NCBI GenBank assembly: GCA_016865955.1
Contig: VGNW01000094.1
Coordinates: forward strand, 1 to 8,201
Source of the DNA: Chloroflexota bacterium
Lineage (GTDB): Bacteria; Chloroflexota; Dehalococcoidia; SZUA-161
Length of the DNA stretch: 8,201 nucleotides
Reading direction: 5' to 3'
Shown here: piece after piece, positions 1 through 5,905 of the stretch
Layout of the letters: each line of letters starts with the position of its first letter
Numbering within the stretch: position 1 is the first letter of the stretch
Translations under genes and position numbers: made by a program
The notes under the pieces: model-generated
The model's database searches: none
What the model was told of the DNA's origin: nothing
What the model saw: the letters and a program-made list of their open reading frames with translations, nothing else

Positions 1-1018
1 AATCGCCGGCCTGGGTTTATTCGGTGTAATGGTGCCGGAGAAATATGGCGGCGTCGGTGACGGGTTCGATGTCCTCGCCTGTTCCATAATACATGAGGAA
101 TTAGCAAAGGCGAGCTCCGGAATAGCGCTTTCTTACTTGCCGATGATCGTCGTCGGGGGCGTGGTCTTAAGCAAATTCGGGACAGAGGAGCAGAAGGAGA
201 AGTATTTACGACCAGGCGTAAAAGGGGATATGATTCCGTGCTTTTGTGTAACTGAACCGGATGCAGGGTCTGACGTAGCGGGCATTAAGACCAGCTTTGT
301 TCGCAACAAAAATGAATTTATCATAAATGGTACTAAGCAGTTCATTACCAATGCTCCTGTAGCCAACCTATTCTATACACTCGCCAAGGACAAGACGACC
401 GGCAAAACCTGGTCTTTTCTGGTCGAGCCGGGTGAAGGAGTCTCTGTCGGGAAAGAGTTGGACAAGATGGGATTCCGGGCCTCTCCGACCGCTGAAGTAT
501 TCTTTGATGACTGCCGCGTTACATCAGAAAACGTTATCGGACGAGAGGATAAGGGTGTCCTTCAATCTTTAACAGGAATCGAGCTGGAGAGGATTTTCTG
601 TGCCAGTATCAATGTAGGGATTGCAGAGACAGCTTTGGAGGCAGCAGTTAACTATGCAAAGGAAAGGAAGGCTTTTGGACAGCCGATTGCCGGATTCCAA
701 ATGGTTCAGTCTCTTTTGGCAAATATGGCTACAGGCGTGCAAACGGGAAAAAGTATGCTCTATTACGCGATCTGGGATTTTATCAAGAATAAAGATGTTA
801 AGAGGAAATTTCCATCATTACCCACTTCAGTTGTGAAATACTATACAGGGAACATGGTTCTTCAGGTTACCTCAGACGCTGTTCAGATTCACGGTGGATA
901 CGGTTACATAAAGGACTATCCGGTTGAGCGTTATATGAGAGATGCAAAAATGCTGCAAATAGGCGGTGGTACATCTCAAATCCAACAGATGATGATTGCG
1001 AGGAATCTGTTGACATAG
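1..1018 (+). CDS. Acyl-CoA dehydrogenase, 5'-truncated (isovaleryl/long-chain type active site)
   Basis: FAD-dependent acyl-CoA dehydrogenase that makes the 2,3-enoyl-CoA and passes electrons to electron-transfer flavoprotein. The reading frame is open from base 2, so about 40 N-terminal residues of a usual ~380 lie outside the window; the ATG at 29 sits inside a conserved block (GLFGVMVPEKYGG) and is not the start. Family signatures are clear: CVTEPDAGSDV (flavin/substrate region, near 235-275), YAKERKAFGQPI (near 652-690) and QIHGGYGY with PVERYMRDAK (near 884-950). The base found in short- and medium-chain enzymes (Glu of the Y-E-G-T motif) is Gly here (IGGGTSQ, codon 965-967). A Glu in LERI (codon 587-589) falls where isovaleryl-CoA and long-chain enzymes carry their catalytic Glu. 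I infer an active enzyme, perhaps for branched or bulky substrates; the exact substrate is unknown. It is the first visible gene of the forward operon, 95 bases before the hydratase. Confidence 0.95.
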   Translation, partial: IAGLGLFGVMVPEKYGGVGDGFDVLACSIIHEELAKASSGIALSYLPMIVVGGVVLSKFGTEEQKEKYLRPGVKGDMIPCFCVTEPDAGSDVAGIKTSFVRNKNEFIINGTKQFITNAPVANLFYTLAKDKTTGKTWSFLVEPGEGVSVGKELDKMGFRASPTAEVFFDDCRVTSENVIGREDKGVLQSLTGIELERIFCASINVGIAETALEAAVNYAKERKAFGQPIAGFQMVQSLLANMATGVQTGKSMLYYAIWDFIKNKDVKRKFPSLPTSVVKYYTGNMVLQVTSDAVQIHGGYGYIKDYPVERYMRDAKMLQIGGGTSQIQQMMIARNLLT

Positions 1019-1099
1019 CGGTAAGTCCCGTTGAGCTTAACCTGAGTCAGAAAAGTTGGTGAGGTGGCTTGCAGGCCGGCACAGAATTCGAAAGAATGC

Positions 1100-1104
1100 G
1101 AGGA
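1100..1104 (+). promoter_or_regulatory. Ribosome-binding site deciding the hydratase start
   Basis: GAGGA lies 9 bases before ATG 1114. It favours this codon over the in-frame TTG 1069 and ATG 1096. A second purine-rich stretch at 1061-1067 (GAGGTGG) leaves only one base before TTG 1069, which is too close for that start. Confidence 0.55.
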
Positions 1105-1113
1105 AAATCGGTT

Positions 1114-1902
1114 ATGGAATTCAGGCACATTACTCTTGAGAAAAAAGAGGGGTATGCGAAGATTACCCTGAATCGCCCCGACGTGCTGAATGCACTGAGC
1201 TCAGAATTAATGCTGGAAATGCAATTGGCGATACGTGATATCGAATCCGACGAGGCAGTAAGGGCGGTAGTTATTACCGGTGCAGGTCGGGCGTTCTGTG
1301 CGGGCGGAGATCTAGCAGAGCAAAAAAAACTCGGTGGGGATCCTCATAAAATTGAGGGGTGGCTTGAAATTATTAAGGAATCGTTTGCTGTCCTGTACAG
1401 GTGTACTAAACCCACAGTAGCTATGGTGAACGGGCTGGCGCTGGCCGGAGGTATTGAACTGATTCAGCTTTGTGATCTTGCAGTTGCTGCTGAGGACGCT
1501 AGAATTGGCGACCAGCATATTAATTATGGACTGATGGGCGGTTTTTGCTCTGTGCCGATGTTGCCCAGGATAGTAGGAGTCAAGAAAGGGAAAGAGCTTC
1601 TCCTTACTGGTGGTTGGATAACCGGGAAGGAAGCGGAAAGAATTGGCTTGGTAAATAAGGCGGTTCCTGCTGATATGTTGGAGGAAGCAACGAATGAGTT
1701 GGTAGGAAGACTGACTAACAAGAGTCCCTTGCTTTTAAAGGTAACAAAGGATCTGGTCAACAAGACACTTGAAATGGAACTAGATAGCGCTGTGGAGACA
1801 GGATTCCTGGCCACAGTGCATCTGTTAGAAACGGGAGAAGATGTGAAGGAAGGTTGGGCTGCCTTTTCGGAGAAAAGAAAACCTGTGTGGAAGGGAAGGT
1901 GA
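1114..1902 (+). CDS. Enoyl-CoA hydratase/isomerase-family protein with one non-canonical catalytic position
   Basis: Crotonase-fold protein of 262 residues, the usual length, likely adding water to the enoyl-CoA made by the preceding dehydrogenase. The N-terminal part has the NRPDVLNAL motif (20-27). The oxyanion-hole segment is AFCAGGDL (60-67), and a second Gly-rich block is ALAGGIEL (109-116). Glu115 matches the first catalytic Glu of rat mitochondrial hydratase (Glu144). The second (Glu164 there, in a QPE motif) aligns with His135 in IGDQH, so the mechanism or reaction may differ: hydratase, isomerase and hydrolase all occur in this superfamily. The start chosen is ATG 1114, preceded by GAGGA at 1100-1104 with 9 bases spacing; it gives the normal N-terminus. 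The frame is open further up to a TTG at 1069 and an ATG at 1096, but both are poorly placed relative to a ribosome-binding site. Confidence 0.9.
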   Translation: MEFRHITLEKKEGYAKITLNRPDVLNALSSELMLEMQLAIRDIESDEAVRAVVITGAGRAFCAGGDLAEQKKLGGDPHKIEGWLEIIKESFAVLYRCTKPTVAMVNGLALAGGIELIQLCDLAVAAEDARIGDQHINYGLMGGFCSVPMLPRIVGVKKGKELLLTGGWITGKEAERIGLVNKAVPADMLEEATNELVGRLTNKSPLLLKVTKDLVNKTLEMELDSAVETGFLATVHLLETGEDVKEGWAAFSEKRKPVWKGR

Positions 1903-1963
1903 TCTCACCAGCTCTGGAAGCGGGGACTGGCTGTCGTATGGTCAGTGGAGCGGGTAATTAGAG

Positions 1964-1970
1964 AGGGGAG
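1964..1970 (+). promoter_or_regulatory. Ribosome-binding site for the GTG-initiated aldolase-like gene
   Basis: AGGGGAG ends 10 bases before GTG 1981. The next in-frame Met is more than 100 residues in, past conserved N-terminal sequence, so the GTG start with this site is the only reasonable choice. The 78-base gap 1903-1980 shows nothing else that I can support. Confidence 0.55.
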
Positions 1971-1980
1971 ATTCTAGGTT

Positions 1981-3153
1981 GTGAATAACCTGAAAGATAA
2001 GGTCGCAATCGTCGGGCTTGGGTGGACTAAATTCAGCAGGAATTCGGGTGTGAGTGTGAAGAATCTGGCGCTCGAATCTTGTAAGAATGCAATTGACGAC
2101 GCGGGTCTGACAGTGAAAGACGTCGACGGTATTGCGACGTATAATATTGGAGATTCGGTTAGCCCCTATGTTGTGGCAACTGGTTTGGGTCTGCCAGAGC
2201 TGAGATGGAATATAGAGTACTTTGCAGGGGCAAATGGCGCTACCTCAACTCTATTGACAGCCGCTTGTGCCGTTATCGGCGGATTAGCTGATACCGTCCT
2301 TATCTTCAGAGCTATGAATGGCCGTACAGGCATGCGCTTGGGCGGTGCGGGATTGAGCCTAAATACATCCGGAGTGGAGCAATATTGTGTGCCTTATGGG
2401 TTGACTACCTTTCCCCAGGCCGTAGCCATGATTGCCAGGAGACACATGATAAAGTATGGCACCACGAGCCGCCAGATGGGGGCTGTAGCGGTGACGTGCC
2501 GGGAGAACGCCATTTTGAACGAAAGGGCTGTGTTACGTTCCCCCCTGAGTATTGAAGACCACCAGAATTCCAAGATGATTGTTGACCCCTTGCGTCTGTA
2601 CGATTGTTGTCAGGAGACTGACGGAGCTTGTGCTGTATTGATTACTTCAGCGGACAGGGCAAAGGATCTAAGACATACTCCTGTCTATCTGATGTCTGGC
2701 ACCCATGGCGCTGGTTGGCGATCAGGCGAATTTTTCGGGAAGACAACCGCTTTTTGGTTTGAATGGGACGAATTATCGGAGACATATGCCAAGACAATGG
2801 CACCGGAGCTTTTTGGGAAAGCAGGTATTACCCCAGAGGACGTTGATGTGGCTGAGTTATACGATTGTTTTACAATAGAACCGATAGTGCAACTTGAGGA
2901 TTTCGGTTTCTGTAAAAAGGGCGAAGGGGGAGCATTTGTTGAATCCGGGGCCATTAAACGGGATGGCCGTTTGCCGATGAATACTCACGGAGGGCTTCTT
3001 TCCGAAGGATATATTCACGGATTCAATCATGTGCTTGAGGCGGCGAGCCAGTTACGAGGTGAGGCGGGTGCCCGCCAGATTAAAGACGCTGAAATCGCTC
3101 TAGTTGCGGGCTATTGTGGGCCAGTAGCTAATGCTGTGATACTAAGGAGGTAA
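1981..3153 (+). CDS. Thiolase-fold protein lacking thiolase catalytic residues; Ltp2-like retro-aldolase candidate
   Basis: Protein of 390 residues of the SCP2-thiolase/lipid-transfer-protein family, with the typical N-terminus KDKVAIVGLGWTKF and C-terminal GEAGARQI. Aligned by eye with the second thiolase of this window (5906-7099), its catalytic positions are changed. The nucleophile Cys is Ala84 (in AGANGA, codon 2230-2232). The HDCF motif is YDCF with Tyr294 (codon 2860-2862). The GHP motif is GYIHG with Tyr344 (codon 3010-3012). It should therefore not form the acyl-enzyme needed for thiolysis. Ltp2, the actinobacterial steroid side-chain aldolase, is a thiolase-fold protein with a rebuilt, tyrosine-containing active site that works with a DUF35 partner. 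The same combination here, after a dehydrogenase and a hydratase, suggests cleavage of a beta-hydroxyacyl-CoA to a ketone or aldehyde plus acetyl- or propionyl-CoA. Substrate is unknown. Most pipelines would call it thiolase or acetyl-CoA acetyltransferase. Confidence 0.85.
   Translation: MNNLKDKVAIVGLGWTKFSRNSGVSVKNLALESCKNAIDDAGLTVKDVDGIATYNIGDSVSPYVVATGLGLPELRWNIEYFAGANGATSTLLTAACAVIGGLADTVLIFRAMNGRTGMRLGGAGLSLNTSGVEQYCVPYGLTTFPQAVAMIARRHMIKYGTTSRQMGAVAVTCRENAILNERAVLRSPLSIEDHQNSKMIVDPLRLYDCCQETDGACAVLITSADRAKDLRHTPVYLMSGTHGAGWRSGEFFGKTTAFWFEWDELSETYAKTMAPELFGKAGITPEDVDVAELYDCFTIEPIVQLEDFGFCKKGEGGAFVESGAIKRDGRLPMNTHGGLLSEGYIHGFNHVLEAASQLRGEAGARQIKDAEIALVAGYCGPVANAVILRR
3144..3150 (+). promoter_or_regulatory. 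Strong ribosome-binding site inside the aldolase-like gene's last codons
   Basis: AAGGAGG is encoded within the last codons of the aldolase-like gene, directly before its TAA at 3151-3153. ATG 3154 would be only 3 bases away, while ATG 3160 is 9 bases away, the usual spacing, so 3160 is the better start of the DUF35 gene. The arrangement implies translational coupling and near-equal production of the two proteins. Confidence 0.75.
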
Positions 3154-3159
3154 ATGCGA

Positions 3160-3594
3160 ATGAGCTCTTCTGTCTATGAGAAACCTTTACCTCAATCCGA
3201 TCCCGATTCGCAAAAGTATTGGGATGGTTGCAGAGAACATAAGCTCCTCGTTCAACGGTGCAAGGAATGTGAAACTTATCGGTTTCCGCCTGATTCAATG
3301 TGCTACATGTGCCAGAGCAGGGATTATGAGTGGGTTAAGGCGGAAGGTAAAGGTACGGTCTATACCTGGATAGTTGTGCACTATTCCCCTCATCGGGCTT
3401 TCTCACGTGATGTCCCTTACACGGTAGCATACATTGAATTGAATGCTCCAAAAACGATTCGTATGTGCGGAAATATTGTGAATTGCAGAAACGAAGATAT
3501 TTATGCCGGTATGCCGGTTGAGGTGGTCTTTGACGATGTGACCCCCGAAGTGACACTCCCAAGATGGAAGCCGACTAATCAGCCCAACCCGTAA
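3160..3594 (+). CDS. Zinc-ribbon/OB-fold (DUF35) partner protein
   Basis: Small protein of 144 residues (146 if ATG 3154 is used). An N-terminal helix region with the family-typical KYWDG is followed by a zinc ribbon with two CxxC pairs, CKEC and CYMC, separated by ten residues. An OB-fold follows, starting at GKGTVYTW and ending in GMPVEVVF. Proteins of this family (DUF35/OB_aCoA_assoc) bind acyl-CoA and form complexes with thiolase-fold enzymes. Examples are BbsA with BbsB in toluene degradation, the archaeal thiolase/HMG-CoA synthase complex, and the DUF35 domain of ChsH2 with Ltp2. Its gene directly abuts the aldolase-like gene, so the two probably form one complex; I infer that this protein holds or channels the CoA thioester. 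No catalytic residues of its own are evident. Confidence 0.93.
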   Translation: MSSSVYEKPLPQSDPDSQKYWDGCREHKLLVQRCKECETYRFPPDSMCYMCQSRDYEWVKAEGKGTVYTWIVVHYSPHRAFSRDVPYTVAYIELNAPKTIRMCGNIVNCRNEDIYAGMPVEVVFDDVTPEVTLPRWKPTNQPNP

Positions 3595-3602
3595 TTACGA
3601 CA

Positions 3603-4928
3603 ATGTATGATGTTGCGGTAGTAAAGTACAGCCGACCTCATGAGTCGTTGAAGCAAGTTGTGGAGTTGTGCGGAGCGATTGGAGATATTCGCTCTGATTC
3701 AAAGGTTTGCATCAAACCGAACATAGTATCGTGGTATGAGGACGTAAACTTTCCCAAGTATGGTGTTTTGACCACCTGCCGTCTGATTGAGGACATGGTC
3801 AGACTGCTTATGGAGCACGGTGTCACTGACATCAGTATTATTGAAGGTATGGTAGGGTCGGAACAGAAACATAAACCATCAATACTGGAGACGGCTTCCA
3901 GAGGGCTTGGTCTTGATCTGCTCAAGAATCGTTACGGCGTAAAAATCATCGATGTTATGAGAAGTTCTTTTACCGAAATTCCTGTAGATGACAAGAATAT
4001 ATCGGTCAACAGCGATATCCTTGAGGCCGATTATGTCGTTAATATGCCGGTATTGAAAACCCACACTCAGACCATGGTTTCTCTCGGAATTAAAAACCTC
4101 AAGGGGTTACTCAACCTCGCATCCAGAAGAATGTTTCACAGTACGGATCAACATATTGACCTGCATTATTACCTCTCGAGATTACCGGGCATAGTTGCGC
4201 CCTCTCTTACCGTAATAGACGGCATATATAGCCTGGAACTGGGTCCTATGATAACCGGTAGGGCGCATAGAGCGGATATTATTATCGCCTCTAAAGACCT
4301 TATCTCAGCCGACAAAGTGGGAGCAACCGTGCTGGGCATCGAACCGAGAGATATCCCTCATATTGCTTTTGCCGCCGAAGCTCATGGTCGGAAAACTGAT
4401 CTTACCGATGTGAACATTAGAGGAGAAGTAAATATTACCAAGTTGCTTAAACCGCACAAGTGGAAATTGGAGCAGCATGAATCCGGAGAAATGCCAACGT
4501 ATTTTACGAACGCAGGCGTAAAAGGCATCCGGTTTCTGTCAATGGATGATTCGCTTTGCACATATGGGGCGGATTTCTATCATTACATCGTTCAGGGAAT
4601 ATTGACGGCGAAGAATAAAAATAAGACCTTTGATGATGTTGAGATACTATATGGTAGAATACAAAAACCTACTCCTGGACACAAGCATACTATGCTTGTA
4701 GGTCAGTGTCAGATAAAGTCAAATAGCGAACATCCCGCAATAAATCATTGCGTAACAGTAAGAGGATGTCCGCCAAGAAAGGACGATTTTGTTGCGGCAT
4801 GCAAAGAAGTGAGTATTGAACTTCCCGATGGCTTCCTGGATTGGATGGGAAAAAGCCCAGAGCTAGTGCATATGAAAAGATATAGAGATAAACCGGAATT
4901 CGACGAGTCCTTTTATAGAATCGAATAG
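3603..4928 (+). CDS. DUF362 family protein with a cysteine-containing C-terminal extension
   Basis: Protein of 441 residues. The DUF362 core is recognisable from KPNIVS (38-43), VVNMPVLKTH (145-154) with GIKNLKGLL (162-170), and VIDGIYSLELGP (204-215). A further segment reads ASKDLISADKVGATVLGIEP (229-248). DUF362 proteins have no settled general function; some carry ferredoxin-like Cys clusters. This one lacks a CxxCxxC ferredoxin motif but its C-terminal third has Cys319, Cys369, Cys383, Cys389 and Cys400, with Cys389 in VRGCPPR. GCPP occurs at Fe-S ligands in other redox proteins such as the NuoB subunit, so a metal or Fe-S site is possible but unproven. No signal peptide or membrane helix is seen. 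It starts 8 bases after the DUF35 gene, so it belongs to the operon, and may have a redox or accessory role for the aldolase-like pathway. Confidence 0.88.
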   Translation: MYDVAVVKYSRPHESLKQVVELCGAIGDIRSDSKVCIKPNIVSWYEDVNFPKYGVLTTCRLIEDMVRLLMEHGVTDISIIEGMVGSEQKHKPSILETASRGLGLDLLKNRYGVKIIDVMRSSFTEIPVDDKNISVNSDILEADYVVNMPVLKTHTQTMVSLGIKNLKGLLNLASRRMFHSTDQHIDLHYYLSRLPGIVAPSLTVIDGIYSLELGPMITGRAHRADIIIASKDLISADKVGATVLGIEPRDIPHIAFAAEAHGRKTDLTDVNIRGEVNITKLLKPHKWKLEQHESGEMPTYFTNAGVKGIRFLSMDDSLCTYGADFYHYIVQGILTAKNKNKTFDDVEILYGRIQKPTPGHKHTMLVGQCQIKSNSEHPAINHCVTVRGCPPRKDDFVAACKEVSIELPDGFLDWMGKSPELVHMKRYRDKPEFDESFYRIE

Positions 4929-4969
4929 ATACAGCTATCCTTTTGGGGAAGGAAAAATTAAGTTTGTAG

Positions 4970-4976
4970 AAAGGTG
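4970..4976 (+). promoter_or_regulatory. Ribosome-binding site deciding the dehydrogenase start
   Basis: AAAGGTG ends 9 bases before ATG 4986. An in-frame GTG at 4974 lies within this site and so is unlikely to be the start. Confidence 0.6.
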
Positions 4977-4985
4977 CTGCTTAAG

Positions 4986-5750
4986 ATGAAGAGATTAGAT
5001 GGCAAAGTAGTGATAGTCACTGGCGCAGGTGGAGGTTTAGGCAAGGCTTATGCTAAAGGCGCAGCCAGGGAAGGCGCTTGTGTCGTGGTAAACGATGTTG
5101 TTCTAGAGATGGCTAACCAAACGGTGGAGGAGATAAAAGGTGAAGGGGGTAAGGCAGTCGCATGTATTGGAGCAGTAGGGACAGCAGAAACGGCAGAGAA
5201 GCTGGTTAGTACTGCGGTTAAGGAATTCGGCAAAGTGGATGTGTTAATCAACAATGCTGGCGTTGTCATGCCCGCCATGATGGTTAAAATGACAGAAGAG
5301 CAATGGGATACAGTTCTTAATGTACACTTGAAGGGGGCTTTCCTGAATAGCCAGGCAGCCGTCAGGAATATGATCGAAAACAACATAAAGGGACGCATCA
5401 TCAATATATCCTCACCAGCAGGTATTTATGGTGGTATCGGCCAGGCAAACTACAGCGCGGCTAAAGCAGGGATTATAGGCTTAACCAAATCTAACGCAAG
5501 GGAACTGGCACGATATGGGATATGTGTCAATGTATTATGTCCCGTCGCCAGGACAGGTATGACCGACTCAATGCCAGAGAAGATAAGGGAAGAAACATAC
5601 CAGAGGATTGCTAAGAAGAATACACTTCAGCGCATGGGCGAACCAGAGGATGTGGTGCCCGTAATTGTATTTCTTGCGTCTACTGAGTCAAATTATGTCA
5701 CAGGACAGATCATCGAGATCGCAGGCTCTCTTGGATTTGAGGCTGTTTAG
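4986..5750 (+). CDS. Short-chain dehydrogenase/reductase (SDR), FabG-like
   Basis: Classical SDR of 254 residues, the usual size, catalysing NAD(P)-linked oxidation of an alcohol or reduction of a ketone. The nucleotide-binding motif TGAGGGLG is at 12-19. Asp37 after the second strand suggests preference for NAD(H). NNAG is at 89-92. The catalytic set is Asn112, Ser143, Tyr156 and Lys160 (YSAAK). The C-terminal segment GEPEDVVPVIVFLAS followed by YVTGQIIEIAG is typical of FabG-like members. ATG 4986 is chosen over the in-frame GTG 4974 because of the ribosome-binding site. It is 57 bases after the DUF362 gene and is the last gene of the forward operon. Candidate roles, all inferred, are oxidation of a beta-hydroxyacyl-CoA in parallel with the aldol route, or reduction or oxidation of the carbonyl product of the aldolase-like enzyme. 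Family assignment is certain, substrate is not. Confidence 0.95.
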   Translation: MKRLDGKVVIVTGAGGGLGKAYAKGAAREGACVVVNDVVLEMANQTVEEIKGEGGKAVACIGAVGTAETAEKLVSTAVKEFGKVDVLINNAGVVMPAMMVKMTEEQWDTVLNVHLKGAFLNSQAAVRNMIENNIKGRIINISSPAGIYGGIGQANYSAAKAGIIGLTKSNARELARYGICVNVLCPVARTGMTDSMPEKIREETYQRIAKKNTLQRMGEPEDVVPVIVFLASTESNYVTGQIIEIAGSLGFEAV

Positions 5751-5905
5751 GCATTTATGTAGTGCTCACTTGCAATAGCTGATTATGGGTCCGGCAACTT
5801 ATTTCCCTTATCTTGCTTGTATTGTGTTTGAATAAATATAAATGCACGGGCACATATGTGCCCGTGCAAACTACCAATCGCGAAAGGTGCGCGCTGGTAT
5901 CGCGC
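5751..5905. other. Intergenic region between convergent operons
   Basis: These 155 bases separate the stop of the forward dehydrogenase gene from the stop of the reverse thiolase gene. Apart from the palindrome and its AT-rich flank, I see no gene, promoter or RNA. A small GC hairpin (5889-5893 with 5901-5905) is too short to interpret. Confidence 0.7.
5830..5868 (-). terminator. Probable intrinsic terminator of the reverse gene pair (26-base perfect palindrome)
   Basis: Positions 5843-5868 are a perfect palindrome with 13-base arms (left arm TGCACGGGCACAT) and a GC-rich stem, which in RNA would fold to a hairpin with a short AU loop. Read on the reverse strand it is followed by TTTATATTTATTC (5842 down to 5830), a T-rich tail of the kind intrinsic terminators have. 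It lies about 38 bases beyond the stop of the reverse thiolase gene. On the forward strand the stem is followed by AAACTACC, so termination of the forward operon here would be less efficient, though the hairpin could still block or protect the transcript from the dehydrogenase gene 92 bases away. A protein-binding site is an alternative reading. Confidence 0.72.

Noticed and set aside
1019..1099. Possible terminator or promoter between the dehydrogenase and hydratase genes
   Set aside because: Only an imperfect short inverted repeat near 1030-1041 and no T-run or convincing promoter boxes; continuous transcription is the simpler reading.
1069..1113. N-terminal extension of the hydratase from TTG 1069 or ATG 1096
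   Set aside because: The extra 15 residues are not family-like, TTG 1069 is too close to its only purine-rich stretch, and ATG 1114 has a properly spaced site and gives the normal length.
1981..3153. Decaying pseudogene explanation for the missing thiolase residues
   Set aside because: The frame is intact at full length, the surrounding motifs are conserved, the replacements at the two His positions are both Tyr, and the gene is coupled to its DUF35 neighbour, which indicates selection, not decay.
5889..5905. Short GC hairpin just after the reverse thiolase stop codon
   Set aside because: Only five base pairs with a seven-base loop and no T-run; chance is a sufficient explanation beside the much stronger palindrome.
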